The notes: a model not told the origin generated them from the letters alone. A stretch of 38,538 nucleotides of DNA from Pseudomonadales bacterium (GCA_024234635.1 JACKNX010000027.1:1-38538), one strand, 5' to 3'; positions 14,404 to 23,446 are shown, numbered from the stretch's first letter. Numbers and translations are program-made.

Positions 14404-15744
14404 TCAGTACGTGTACTGTACCCGCAGCTGGAACACGTCGAGACCTTCGGCTGCCGCGCGCACAGCGGTGGAACCATCGGTATCGAGCACGTGGGTGTAG
14501 TCGAACATCAGGCGCACGCTGCGGTTGAGGTACCAGTTCAGCGCCGCCGTAAGCGCGCTCTCCTTGCCGCCCACGAAGCCTGCATCGTTGAGGTCGATGG
14601 TGGCATACCGCATTGCCAGTTCCATCGCACCCCAGGTGCCATCGCGCAGGCTGAAGTTGTTGTCACCGGTCACGCGCTTGAATTCGCCGGAGTCGATGCG
14701 ATACGCAGCCGCGCGCGATTCACCCGTCAAGACCCAGGACGCTTCGACATGCCAGCTGGAGAAGGACAGGTCGCTGGCACCATCACGGGCAATCTCCGCC
14801 TGGTTGTATTCGCCGAGAATGGAAAACGGCCCCCAGGCGACTGCGGCTTCCGGACCGTACAGGGTCACGGAATCCACCGCGCCCAGCGCGCCGGTATCGA
14901 CAATACGCAGATTTGACATGTGCGTGGACTCGTCACGCAGCCGCACGGTGCCCGCACCATCCGGTTCCCGGTACGCGGCGCGGATACCGAGGTGCAGCAC
15001 CTTGTCCTTCGAGATGACCGGCGCAACCACGAGGCGCGCGACCGCTCCCCAGCTTTCGTCGTCGCGCACGTTCGGCTCCACGGATTCGCCGAATACACCA
15101 CCAGCGAAGAACCAGTGCTCGCCCGACGTGTCCACACGTATACCCATGGCACGATCGGTAAAAGGAATGACCAGGTCATTGTCGATGGACCGTTCGATGA
15201 ACGGGATGTCGTTGGAGCTCATTTCCACCGCCAGCGAATAGGGCTGTTTCTGGTGTCCCGCGGCGATCCGCATGCCTTCGATGCCGTCGTAGCCGAGCCA
15301 GAAATCCTTGACGGCCACCGAATTGTCGGCGAAGTCCGCTTCCGCGGCCCAGGCCCAGTCACGCTCGAACCGGCCTTTCATTTCCAGGCGTGCGCGGCGG
15401 ATCTCCGTGCCGTCGATCGGATCCGCACTACCGGTGTTGCCATGATGCATCGACGCATCGGCATGCAGGCGGGTGCCGATGCGGATCTCGTTTGCGCCAT
15501 CCGATGAGGCGACGCTGAACCCCTTGTTGTTCAGCTGCACCACCACGGAGTCGACGTCTTCACGCGTCAGCTTCTCCTTCGCCAGCAGGCTGGCGTGCTG
15601 CTCCGCCGTGATGGCGCCGTTGGCGAGCAGGATATCCAGCAGTTCCTGGTCGGCGGCATGTGCGCCTGCGGCGGCTCCCAGCAGAGTCAGGGTAATCAGC
15701 GACGGTGCCAGCGCTCGGACGCGGCAGGGGCGGGGGTTATCCAT
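14404..15744 (-). CDS. OprP/OprO-type phosphate-selective porin
   Basis: This 446-residue precursor has a signal peptide (LAPSLITLTLLGAAAGAHA) and then the short N-terminal coiled region ELLDILLANGAITAEQHASLLAKE seen in Porin_O_P proteins. A 16-strand barrel ending in the outer-membrane C-terminal Tyr (QLRVQYTY) follows. Blocks such as RRARLEMKGRFERDWAWAAEADFAD and AAGHQKQPYSLAVEMSSNDIPFIERS are typical of OprP. It should form a trimeric anion channel for phosphate or polyphosphate. AGGAAG lies 7 nt before the ATG. Upstream stand five PhoB half-sites in the correct orientation, so induction by phosphate starvation is well supported. Confidence 0.92.
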   Translation of the reverse strand: MDNPRPCRVRALAPSLITLTLLGAAAGAHAADQELLDILLANGAITAEQHASLLAKEKLTREDVDSVVVQLNNKGFSVASSDGANEIRIGTRLHADASMHHGNTGSADPIDGTEIRRARLEMKGRFERDWAWAAEADFADNSVAVKDFWLGYDGIEGMRIAAGHQKQPYSLAVEMSSNDIPFIERSIDNDLVIPFTDRAMGIRVDTSGEHWFFAGGVFGESVEPNVRDDESWGAVARLVVAPVISKDKVLHLGIRAAYREPDGAGTVRLRDESTHMSNLRIVDTGALGAVDSVTLYGPEAAVAWGPFSILGEYNQAEIARDGASDLSFSSWHVEASWVLTGESRAAAYRIDSGEFKRVTGDNNFSLRDGTWGAMELAMRYATIDLNDAGFVGGKESALTAALNWYLNRSVRLMFDYTHVLDTDGSTAVRAAAEGLDVFQLRVQYTY

Positions 15745-15812
15745 GGGTCTTCCTGTAGGTGGTGATTTGGGTTGGTCGATCGCGTCGGGCCGTAATCAAC
15801 CGCCCCCGCTAC

Positions 15813-15871
15813 ATGACAGTCAAATGACGTTCACATGACAGCGGGCGCAGAATATGACGCCCAAATGACAG
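15813..15871 (-). promoter_or_regulatory. PhoB box array upstream of the OprP-type porin
   Basis: On the minus strand CTGTCATTTGGGCGTCAT (15871-15854) is a complete pho box: two 7-nt half-sites separated by 4 nt. After 12 nt a second array (15841-15813) holds three half-sites CTGTCAT, ACGTCAT and CTGTCAT, each separated by 4 nt and so in an 11-bp phase. PhoB binds such direct repeats as dimers and replaces the -35 contact. GATTAC at about 15798-15793 is a possible -10. Five half-sites give room for two PhoB dimers plus one extra protomer. Confidence 0.9.
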
Positions 15872-16042
15872 ATTTATTACAGGGTGGCGCGGCTGTACAC
15901 CCGCATCGAACCGACGATGACGGAGCGCATCCGCGTGTGGGCGGGGCTGGCGCATGAGGAGCAGCGATGGTGCCGGCTATCCGTGGTTGCCGGCCGGACG
16001 TGCAGGCAGGGGTCGGGTCGATGATTGCGGGGACGGAAGGGG

Positions 16043-16735
16043 TCAGAGATCGTGCCTGACCAGTCCAAGCCGGACGGCCTCCATCGTGGCTTCCGCCCGG
16101 CTGGACACCTTGAGCTTTCGATAAATGACCTTTATGTAGCCCGCTGCGGTATTGCGTGTGACGTTCAGCTGCGCTGCCACCTCGGGCAGACGCAATCCCT
16201 TCGCCAGCAGCACCAGCGTGTCGCGCTCCCTGGCCGTCAGGTGAGCCGCATCCGGGCTTGCCGGCGCATTGCCGAAGATCTGCAACAGTCTCCGTGCGAT
16301 GGCTGGCGACAGGGGCGGCTCGCCGGCATGAATGGCGCGAAGTGCGCCGATGACGCGTTCTTCAGGCAAGTCCTTCAAGAGGTAGCCCGCCGCACCCGCG
16401 CGAAGGGCGGGAAACAGATGCCTGTCATCGGCATAGATGGTTGTGACAATACATCGACAGTCAGGCCAGGAGGCGGTCAACTCACGGATCAGTTCAACCC
16501 CGGAGCCGTCCGGTAGCTCCAGATCCACGAGAGCAATTTCCGGCGGCTGCTCCAGGATCAGATGGCGCGCCTGGGCCAGGGACCCTGCAATCGCAACCTC
16601 CATGCCCGGAAACGCCCGGCCCAACACTGCGGCGAGCCAGGAAGCCGACGCCGCGAGATCTTCCAGGACAAGCCCGTGCCGTCCGTGCCGATGGGTGGTT
16701 TCGATGCTGTTGGAGACGCCTGTCACACCGGTCAT
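16043..16735 (-). CDS. NarL/FixJ-type response regulator
   Basis: The 230-residue protein has an N-terminal receiver with acidic residues E25/D26, phospho-acceptor Asp71 (IALVDLELPDGSG), Thr98/Thr99 and Lys121 (YLLKD). A LuxR-type HTH follows at about 165-226 (LTARERDTLVLLAKGLRLPEVAAQLNVTRNTAAGYIKVIYRKL, recognition helix around 192-207). Its ATG overlaps the TGA of the histidine kinase gene (ATGA), so the two are translationally coupled. It most likely binds promoters in the 18.9-19.1 kb intergenic region (own operon and the divergent secretin operon); this is inference from arrangement. Confidence 0.92.
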   Translation of the reverse strand: MTGVTGVSNSIETTHRHGRHGLVLEDLAASASWLAAVLGRAFPGMEVAIAGSLAQARHLILEQPPEIALVDLELPDGSGVELIRELTASWPDCRCIVTTIYADDRHLFPALRAGAAGYLLKDLPEERVIGALRAIHAGEPPLSPAIARRLLQIFGNAPASPDAAHLTARERDTLVLLAKGLRLPEVAAQLNVTRNTAAGYIKVIYRKLKVSSRAEATMEAVRLGLVRHDL

Positions 16736-18885
16736 CCGCGGGCAACGGGTTGTTGCCCGGGACGCGTCATGGGCAGGACAAAGCGGAGGTGGACCCGACC
16801 CGCGTCAGTTGCGACCTCCATCGTTCCGCCAAGGCGCTGGGCACGGCCGCGCATGCCGCGCATGCCGATCCCGGGTTGCCAGGACTGCGGCGGCGTCTTC
16901 GCACCATCGTTCGATATCTGCATGACGAGTTCGTTACCCCTGCCCGTAAGGTCGATGTCGAGTCGCTGCGGCGAGGCATGGCGAAGGGCGTTGCCGATCG
17001 CCTCCCGCAATATCCGGACGAGGTCCTGCCCCCAGCCCGGGCAGGGATCGCGCTCCGGGAGGGCTGCGGCTTCGGACCAGTGCAGGTCAATTCCCGCGGC
17101 GTCGCAACGGTCGGCGGTTTCGGCCCGCAGGTCGGCCAGTGCGCCAGCGATATTCCCGGTGCTTGGAACAAGTGCGTAAACGGTTTCCCTGAGACTGGAC
17201 AGCGTGCGACGAATCTCTTCGGCGTGTTCGCCTGTCGAGCGGTGAAGCAGGGTGAGCAGACGGGCACCGACGTCATCATGGAGATCCTGGGCCACCCGGC
17301 GGCGTTCCGTTTCGATATTGCGCGCGATCGCCTCTTCGTGGCGGACGAACTGTTCCAGAACCGCCTGAATAGCCGCGACCAGGTTCAGGTCGCGGTTGTT
17401 GAACAGACGCTGGCCGTGGGCGGCCATGCGCATTTCCCAAACACCCTGATCGACGATACCGGGCACATGAAGGGCAAGCCCATCCTCTTCCAGACGAGGT
17501 TCGGGAACGCTCAGCGCCGCGTTGAAGGAGAGTTGCAGCGGGGCGAACAGGCGTTGCAGACAACTCCTCTGTCGTTCGGAACGGGACACGTCTTCGTTGA
17601 TCAGCACGTCTCGAAGCAGTGCTGGAACATCGGCGATGGCCAGCTGACGCGTATGGGAAAACAGCCGGTCGCTGAGCCACTGGCGGGCTGGAAAATACAG
17701 CCAACCCGCTATCAGCAGCGACGACACCAGCGCAACCTCCTGCGTCTGCTGCATCAGTTGCACGAGAAGTACATCCAGTAACAGGACAGCAAAACCACCG
17801 GCAACGAGCGACAGGATACGGAATGCCCAGCGATCCAGATCGAAGAGCCGATACCGGGCAACGCCGAGGGTGAGGCCGAGAACCGTCATCAGCAAAGCGC
17901 CAAATGCGTAGGGTGTCAGTTCGCCAACGTCCCGGCCCGCGAGGGCAGGCGCCAGAATCGCGAAGACGAAAAAGCCGCCGCCCCCAAGCCAGCTCAACAG
18001 AAACCACTTCAGTGCCGCCTTCGCCCGCAGGTCGAGCGTCCTGCGGCGCCATTGCAGCAGCGCCAGCAGCATTGCGACCGGGAACCCGATCGTCGCGAAC
18101 AGCACACTGCTGGCCGGCCCCGTGGGCAGACACTGAAACGATTCTCCGAGCCACACGAGAACGCCGGCGCCAAGCAGCGCGAAGCCTGGCGATCTGCGCG
18201 TCAGCGATACGGGATACAACCAGATCGTTGCGATGAATCCTGCCGAAGCCAGGCAGGTGCCCAGGCGATTGAGTGAAGAGAGCACACTGAAGAGCGGCAG
18301 GGGGAGCGCCAGTTCCCGTGTGGAAAAGACGGCCGCGGTGCATGCCGCAAGCATGATGCCCACCCCGGCGAGTACGCACCACCGCACCGCTGCGTCCGCT
18401 GACCGGAAGGCCAGGAGTGCGCCGCCCGCCAGCAGGCTGCCGAGTCCACTGACGAATTGCACCCAGAAGCCAAATGGCAGGTCGGACCATGGCCGTCCCG
18501 GTTGGGGCTGGACAGGCACTGTCGATCCGTCACCGAGTTCGAGAAAGACGACCTGTTCGCGGAGCATCTGCGCGAGTCTGTGCTGACGGTCGAAGAAACG
18601 GTTGTAGTCGGCATACCCCAGAAACGCCAGTTGCGGTTCCGGATGCAGATCGTCACCCAGGAGTGCAATCCGGTCAGCCGCGCCGGCAATGGCAATCAGT
18701 TGAGTGCCAGCCGGCACCGATGCCGCCGGTCCGGTGGCAGCCGTGATGTCTGGCGGTCGGTCGGCGGACCTCTGTCGGTCCAGCGTCAGGCCGAGCCAGG
18801 GTTGCCCAAGCGTCGCCCCCAGGCACGCCAGGCCGATACCCAGCGTCAGTAGACCCACCACGGCAATGGAACGTGCCGGCGTCAA
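16732..18885 (-). CDS. Multi-pass NarX/ComP-like sensor histidine kinase
   Basis: The ATG at 18900 lacks an upstream ribosome-binding site, but its codons 2-3 form AGGAGG, ideally placed before a TTG at 18885. I therefore prefer the TTG start (717 residues). One N-terminal membrane helix is followed by an extracytoplasmic stretch of about 110 residues and then about seven further helices up to about residue 400. The cytoplasmic part has the HisKA_3 dimerisation helix with phosphorylatable His536 (RRRVAQDLHDDVGARLL), N-box Asn632 (REAIGNALRHA) and ATP lid GIGMRGMRGRAQRLGG. The eight-helix layout resembles ComP-type peptide-sensing kinases more than two-helix NarX. It overlaps the response regulator gene by 4 nt and diverges from the Cys-rich/secretin operon. 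Confidence 0.9.
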   Translation of the reverse strand: MTPARSIAVVGLLTLGIGLACLGATLGQPWLGLTLDRQRSADRPPDITAATGPAASVPAGTQLIAIAGAADRIALLGDDLHPEPQLAFLGYADYNRFFDRQHRLAQMLREQVVFLELGDGSTVPVQPQPGRPWSDLPFGFWVQFVSGLGSLLAGGALLAFRSADAAVRWCVLAGVGIMLAACTAAVFSTRELALPLPLFSVLSSLNRLGTCLASAGFIATIWLYPVSLTRRSPGFALLGAGVLVWLGESFQCLPTGPASSVLFATIGFPVAMLLALLQWRRRTLDLRAKAALKWFLLSWLGGGGFFVFAILAPALAGRDVGELTPYAFGALLMTVLGLTLGVARYRLFDLDRWAFRILSLVAGGFAVLLLDVLLVQLMQQTQEVALVSSLLIAGWLYFPARQWLSDRLFSHTRQLAIADVPALLRDVLINEDVSRSERQRSCLQRLFAPLQLSFNAALSVPEPRLEEDGLALHVPGIVDQGVWEMRMAAHGQRLFNNRDLNLVAAIQAVLEQFVRHEEAIARNIETERRRVAQDLHDDVGARLLTLLHRSTGEHAEEIRRTLSSLRETVYALVPSTGNIAGALADLRAETADRCDAAGIDLHWSEAAALPERDPCPGWGQDLVRILREAIGNALRHASPQRLDIDLTGRGNELVMQISNDGAKTPPQSWQPGIGMRGMRGRAQRLGGTMEVATDAGRVHLRFVLPMTRPGQQPVARG

Positions 18886-19127
18886 CGGTGTCCTCCTCAT
18901 TCACACGCTGTCACACGTCGCTTGCCCGTCCGAATGTGCACTGTCGTGGAATGGGTGTCGTGCGCGTACCCGGCCGGCACAACGTGCGGCCTGTCATGCT
19001 TACGCCGATCGGGCTGCTCCGTATGCCCCGCAGATGGGGGGTGTGTTTGCAGGTCGGGGAATCCTATCGTCGCCAGCGCCCGAAGCTGTTCGCTCAGCGG
19101 GCATACCCAGGTCAAAGGAGAAACACC

Positions 19128-19544
19128 ATGCGCCATGCGAGAGTCCTTCGCCTAACCGTTTTTCTGCTCGTCCTCGGTCTCTTTGCGCCTGCCAGCGTGG
19201 TATTTGCTGCTGGTAATGCGATCGGCAACGAGGGTGCTACCGGGAGTGGTACCCAGCCGCCGGAAGAGGGATCAGTGCCGCCGCCAGCACCGGTCGCCAC
19301 GGAGGACATAGCAAGTCTGATCTGCCCGAAGGGCGGTGGGAAGTACGTTCAGTACGAAGTCAGGAGCTCGTTGGAGGGAGTCAGCTGTACCAAGACCTCC
19401 ACCTCGGCCGTGTGCAGAGCCACGGATGGCCGTGCAATGGCAGCGGCGACCTGCGAGCGGGGCTGTACCGTCTACAGCAGTACGCCGGGCAACGGGGTCT
19501 GCACGGAAACGAAAGGCACAACGAAAGGCGCGGTCACCCGGTGA
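19128..19544 (+). CDS. Small Cys-rich secreted protein of unknown family
   Basis: A strong AAAGGAG precedes the ATG at 19128 and gives 138 residues. The signal peptide covers residues 1-27 (TVFLLVLGLFAPASVVFA). A low-complexity Gly/Pro/Glu linker follows (about 30-56), then a compact domain with six cysteines at 66, 87, 96, 109, 113 and 125. The even number and close spacing suggest three disulfides formed in the periplasm. I do not recognise the family. Its TGA overlaps the GTG start of the secretin-lipoprotein gene (GTGA), so both are made from one transcript in linked amounts. It may be the cargo, a pilotin-like helper or a peptide ligand for the divergent kinase; the sequence alone does not decide. 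Confidence 0.82.
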   Translation: MRHARVLRLTVFLLVLGLFAPASVVFAAGNAIGNEGATGSGTQPPEEGSVPPPAPVATEDIASLICPKGGGKYVQYEVRSSLEGVSCTKTSTSAVCRATDGRAMAAATCERGCTVYSSTPGNGVCTETKGTTKGAVTR

Positions 19545-21232
19545 CCAGTATCTTGTCCTGCCGGGTTCTGGTTCCCGTCCGTACACTGAGGCGACGCCTT
19601 TGCGCCAGCGGGGTTCTGCTGCTGGTTGCGTCAGCTGGTTGTGTGTCGGTGCCCGAGCGGCCGACCGTAAACGTCACGGACGGTGTGCTGTCCGTGGCGC
19701 ACGCTCAGGCCCGGCGCGGCGACTGGAACGGTGCCCGGCAGGGGTTCGCCCGCACACTGAGGACGGAAGTAGGCAATGGTTATGTTCACTTCCTGCACGG
19801 GCTTGCGTGTGATCAGGAGGAACAGATTGGTGTTGCGTCGGCAGGATGCGCTTCGGTTGCCTACGAGACTGCGTCGAGGCTGACACCGGGCAACTACTGG
19901 GCGAACCTTTTTGCGGGTTTTCGCTACCTGCGAGAGGGCCAATTCGCGATGGCGGTTGCGCGCTTCGCGGATGCAGCCGGGGATGAGGATGCCGGCTGGG
20001 AAGCACTTTACGGCCTCGGCGCGGCGTCGTATTTCCAGGGAGATCTTGCACTCGCTGAGATTGCAACCTCGCGTGGCCTGTTGTGGTCACCAGAGAGCCT
20101 TGAACTGCTGCGTCTGATGGCTTTGGTGCATGCGGCAACCGGCGAGGCGAGTGCGCGTGAAGAAGCGAATCGTTACGGCACGCGCTCGCCACCAATGGCA
20201 GCGCGGCGACTGGCCCGGCGTGTTGATTTCCTTCTGGCGACGGCAGCGCAGGCCCGCTCGCAAGACGGACTGGAAGCGGTCGGCACGGAAGCATCGTCGC
20301 CTGGCGCCGCGCCCCAGGTTGTGATCGACGTTGCCATTGTCCTCAGCTCCGTGGTTCGCAACAATCGCCGCGGGGTCAATCTGCTTGATGGACTGCGTCT
20401 GCAGTACGGCTACGATCGCAGCCGCGCGGATGTGCGTGTCAGGGGCGGTCCCCAGGCGGGAAGCACTGTAACGCGCACCATCCTGTCACAGATTGGTGTG
20501 CCGCAACTCGACTACAACCTCAATCTGTTCAACGACGGATCACAGTACTACAACGTGCTGGCGCGTCCCTCGCTGACGGCGTACCTGTCGCGCGAGTCCA
20601 GTTTTTTTGCCGGGCGAACGCTGACGGTGGAGGTTGCCGGGGTCAATCTGGGCGATCTGAAGCCCATCGATGTCGGCGTCTGGCTGAAAGTGACGCCGGA
20701 GGCGATCGACGACACGCGGACCACTGTCCGCATTGCCGCGGAGCGTTCCTTCCTGTCCTCGGACAAGCTCGGTAATTTCGACCAGTCGCTGGCGACCTTC
20801 AAGCAGGCCGTGAGCGCAACCGCGGAACTGGAATTTGGCCAGACACTCGTATTGTCCGCGTTGTCCGAGGCCGTGCGTGATCGTGTTGGCTCCAAAGTGC
20901 CCGTGCTGGGCGACGTGCCGATCCTCAACCTGTTGCTGAACCGCAACGACACGCTGCAGCGGGAAGAATCGCTCCTGATACTGGTAACTCCCCAGAGGCC
21001 CCTCACGTTTGACAGTGAGGTGTCCTTGTCGCGGGCTGCCACTGTGGAGCGGCTGTTGCGGTTCTGGCAGGCGTCCGCGGATCCGCGATCAAGTATCGAT
21101 GCAGTCCTGAAGCGGCTCGGACGGTCGCGCCTGTTTCCCGTTGCCGAGCGCGCCGATGTGCCGGTGCGGCTGCCGCACGAGCGCGAACTGGCGCAGCGCG
21201 CGCTCGACGAGACGATGGCGCTGCTCCAGTGA
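19541..21232 (+). CDS. TPR-secretin lipoprotein (outer-membrane secretin-like protein)
   Basis: The start is the GTG at 19541 overlapping the upstream stop. This gives 563 residues beginning with a lipoprotein-type signal (VLLLVASAGC, lipidated Cys34 likely). Residues about 45-250 are helical TPR-like repeats (GDWNGARQGFARTL, GNYWANLFAGFRYLREGQFAMAVARFADAA, LYGLGAASYFQGDLALAE). From about 290 the chain becomes beta-rich. The secretin C-domain signature is clear at 428-487: AELEFGQTLVLSALSEA, VPVLGDVPILNLLL and EESLLILVTPQ. Secretins form gated outer-membrane rings for type II/III secretion, type IV pili or phage exit. Those usually have N-domains rather than TPRs and sit among inner-membrane ATPase genes, which are absent here. 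A stand-alone export ring for the Cys-rich protein is one possibility. Confidence 0.87.
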   Translation: MTSILSCRVLVPVRTLRRRLCASGVLLLVASAGCVSVPERPTVNVTDGVLSVAHAQARRGDWNGARQGFARTLRTEVGNGYVHFLHGLACDQEEQIGVASAGCASVAYETASRLTPGNYWANLFAGFRYLREGQFAMAVARFADAAGDEDAGWEALYGLGAASYFQGDLALAEIATSRGLLWSPESLELLRLMALVHAATGEASAREEANRYGTRSPPMAARRLARRVDFLLATAAQARSQDGLEAVGTEASSPGAAPQVVIDVAIVLSSVVRNNRRGVNLLDGLRLQYGYDRSRADVRVRGGPQAGSTVTRTILSQIGVPQLDYNLNLFNDGSQYYNVLARPSLTAYLSRESSFFAGRTLTVEVAGVNLGDLKPIDVGVWLKVTPEAIDDTRTTVRIAAERSFLSSDKLGNFDQSLATFKQAVSATAELEFGQTLVLSALSEAVRDRVGSKVPVLGDVPILNLLLNRNDTLQREESLLILVTPQRPLTFDSEVSLSRAATVERLLRFWQASADPRSSIDAVLKRLGRSRLFPVAERADVPVRLPHERELAQRALDETMALLQ

Positions 21233-21267
21233 TTCCTCCACTGTGCCCCGGAAAAACTTGCAATTTG

Positions 21268-22263
21268 CTATAGCCGCAGCAACTGCTTGCCGAAATTCTC
21301 TCCGCTGAACAGGCGCAACAGGGTGGCCGGAATCCGTTCGAAGCCTTCCTGCATGTCTTCCCGGTAACGGATGCGTCCTTCCCGCACCCAGGCAGTGAGC
21401 CGTTCCAGGGCCTGTGGCGATTCGGCGGCGTAGTCCGTCATCAGGAAGCCGCTCATCGTCGCGCGCATGAACACGAGATTCATGTAGTTGGCCGGCCCTG
21501 GCGGCAGCACGTCGGCCTGGTAGCGCGAGATACCACCGCATATCACCACGCGCGCGTGCAGGGCAATGCGCGCCAGCACGTCGTTGAGGATGGTGCCGCC
21601 GACGTTGTCGAAAAAGACATTTACACCCTGCGGACACAACTGCTTCAGCCGTGCCTTCACGGATTCGCCCCGATAGTCGATGGCGGCATCGAAACCGAGA
21701 TCGTCCGTCAGCCAGGCGCACTTGTCCTGTCCGCCGGCAATACCAACCACCGTGCAGCCCATCATCTTGCCGATCTGGCCGACCACCGAGCCGGTGGCGC
21801 CGGCTGCGCCGGAGACCACCAGCATGTCGCCCGGCTCCGGGTGCCCGTTGCGCAACAGACCGAAGTACGCAGTGAGGCCGGTGCCTCCCAGTGGTCCCAG
21901 GCGGGCGGTAAGCAGTTCATCGTCCGGCACCACGCTGGCGGATGTCGGGCTGACGGTGGCAAATTCCTGCCAGCCAAGCTGGCCAATCACCTTGTTTCCG
22001 ACCTTCAGCGATTCGCAACGGGATTCCACCACCTCGCCGATACCCCGCGCCGTCATGACCTGGCCTATGCCGGTGGCGGCTGCGTAACCGACGTTCTCCA
22101 TCTGTCCCTTCTGGGACGGGTCGAAGCTCAGGATCTGCACGCGCACACGAGCCTCTCCGCTGGCGAGTGGCGCCAGCTCAGCCTCATGCAGCAGAAAGTC
22201 ATCCTCCGTTACCGCGCGTCCGCGGGGCTGGCCGTTGATCAGCCACTGGCGCTGGGTGGTCAT
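21268..22263 (-). CDS. NADP-dependent medium-chain reductase (CurA/leukotriene-B4-dehydrogenase-like)
   Basis: At 331 residues it is a zinc-free medium-chain reductase. The start MTTQRQWLINGQPRGRAVTEDDF is typical of the PTGR/CurA group, and the NADPH motif GAAGATGSVVGQIG is in the Rossmann domain. SFDPSQKGQM and GGTGLTAYFGLLRNG are also family blocks. No zinc-ligand cysteines are present. Such enzymes reduce the C=C bond of enones or 2-alkenals in the cytoplasm. Its ATG overlaps the stop of the LLM monooxygenase gene by 4 nt, so the two are co-translated and probably act in succession. It converges with the secretin operon, leaving a 35-nt gap. Confidence 0.9.
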   Translation of the reverse strand: MTTQRQWLINGQPRGRAVTEDDFLLHEAELAPLASGEARVRVQILSFDPSQKGQMENVGYAAATGIGQVMTARGIGEVVESRCESLKVGNKVIGQLGWQEFATVSPTSASVVPDDELLTARLGPLGGTGLTAYFGLLRNGHPEPGDMLVVSGAAGATGSVVGQIGKMMGCTVVGIAGGQDKCAWLTDDLGFDAAIDYRGESVKARLKQLCPQGVNVFFDNVGGTILNDVLARIALHARVVICGGISRYQADVLPPGPANYMNLVFMRATMSGFLMTDYAAESPQALERLTAWVREGRIRYREDMQEGFERIPATLLRLFSGENFGKQLLRL

Positions 22264-23339
22264 GGGTCGTTCTCCTTGATGGTGTGCGTGTCGAAACTTT
22301 TCCGGGGGTAGGCGGGCTGGCGAAACCGGCTCATCACCTCGTGTGCAAACAGCGTGAACATGGCTTCCAGCGGCACCCTGGCGTTACCGCCATGTTGTCC
22401 GGTCATGGCGATGAGATTGATTTCGTCGAAGCCGATGGCGTCGCGCCAGCGCTCGAGTTGTTCCACACAGAAATCCGGTGTGCCGGCAATCGCCCGATCG
22501 CGCGCGAACGTTTCGTAGTCCACGCGTTCACCATTGCCTACCCGCTGCAGCACGGGATCGTGGGCGTCACCCTGTGTGCCAGTTTCCCAGTAGTACTTGT
22601 GGAAACCGAGCGCGCCTTCCAGCCAGTCGCGCTCCACGTCGGCCACGGTGGGAGCAACCCACACTTCACGCAACAGGCAGATGTAGGGTGTTCTGCCGTA
22701 GCGCGCGCAGGCTTCCCGGTACTGGCTCGCGAGCCGCTCAACGACGGCGAGTGTTTCCATTGGCAGTGTGAACCAGCCGTCACCCTGTCGTGCGGCGCGC
22801 TCGATGGCGGCTTTCGAGGTGCCGCCAATCATGATGCGTGGGCCGCCCTGTTGGCGTGGCATGGGGTGTACAGGCAGATCGGGAATACTGAAGTGGCGCC
22901 CGTGGTAGTCGTAGCGGCCGGTTGTCCAGGCCTTGCGACACACCTCGATGATTTCGTTCAGACGCTCGCCGCGCTGGTGATAGGGAATACCGTAGCCCTC
23001 GAATTCGTATTCACGGTAGCCGGCCGCCAGGCCCAGAATGGCGCGTCCGCCCGAGATCTGGTCCAGCGTGGACACCTGCTCGCACACCGCCACGGCGTGG
23101 TGCAGCGTGCCCAGGTAGATACCGGAACCGAGCATCAGTGTTTCGGTCTGTGCGGCGATTGCTGACAGATACGCGAACGGTGCGGACGGGTCGCCGGTTT
23201 CCGGCGTGAAGGAATGATGGCCGACATAGCCGGCGTAGAAGCCCAGCTGCTCCAGCAACTGCGCGTAGCGGTAGCTGCGCCTGAGCGGTACGCGGTCGAC
23301 GGGGTCGAAAAAGCGGGGCAGGCTCGTACTGAAGCGCAT
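22260..23339 (-). CDS. LLM-class flavin-dependent oxidoreductase
   Basis: This 359-residue protein has the luciferase-like TIM-barrel pattern. RYAQLLEQLGFYAGYVGHHS is at the N-terminus, LMLGSGIYLGTLHHAVAVCEQVSTLDQISGGRAILGLAAGY forms the core, and GGPRIMIGGTSKAAIERAARQGDGW is in the second half. LLM enzymes use FMN (supplied by a separate reductase) or F420 to oxidise or cleave organic substrates; the substrate is not predictable. It precedes and overlaps the medium-chain reductase gene (ATGA). Terminator 23419-23446 separates the pair from the upstream Rieske gene. Confidence 0.9.
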   Translation of the reverse strand: MRFSTSLPRFFDPVDRVPLRRSYRYAQLLEQLGFYAGYVGHHSFTPETGDPSAPFAYLSAIAAQTETLMLGSGIYLGTLHHAVAVCEQVSTLDQISGGRAILGLAAGYREYEFEGYGIPYHQRGERLNEIIEVCRKAWTTGRYDYHGRHFSIPDLPVHPMPRQQGGPRIMIGGTSKAAIERAARQGDGWFTLPMETLAVVERLASQYREACARYGRTPYICLLREVWVAPTVADVERDWLEGALGFHKYYWETGTQGDAHDPVLQRVGNGERVDYETFARDRAIAGTPDFCVEQLERWRDAIGFDEINLIAMTGQHGGNARVPLEAMFTLFAHEVMSRFRQPAYPRKSFDTHTIKENDP

Positions 23340-23418
23340 GGATCGGGCTCCTTGCCGTGAAGTCTGTTCAGCGCAGGCGTGTACCCGTACATGCTACAGG
23401 TGAAGGAGCTTCGGGCGG

Positions 23419-23446
23419 AAACAGAAGCGGCGCCCGAAGGCGCCGC
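23419..23446 (-). terminator. Rho-independent terminator with UUCG tetraloop after the Rieske gene
   Basis: On the minus strand GCGGCGCC-TTCG-GGCGCCGC (23446-23427) is a perfect 8-bp stem with the extra-stable UUCG loop. It is followed by TTCTGTTT (23426-23419). It lies 24 nt after the Rieske stop codon and before the LLM gene. Confidence 0.85.

Noticed and set aside
16750..17781. 343-codon plus-strand frame inside the histidine kinase
   Set aside because: It is an antisense shadow; the kinase on the minus strand has H-box, N-box and ATP-lid motifs.
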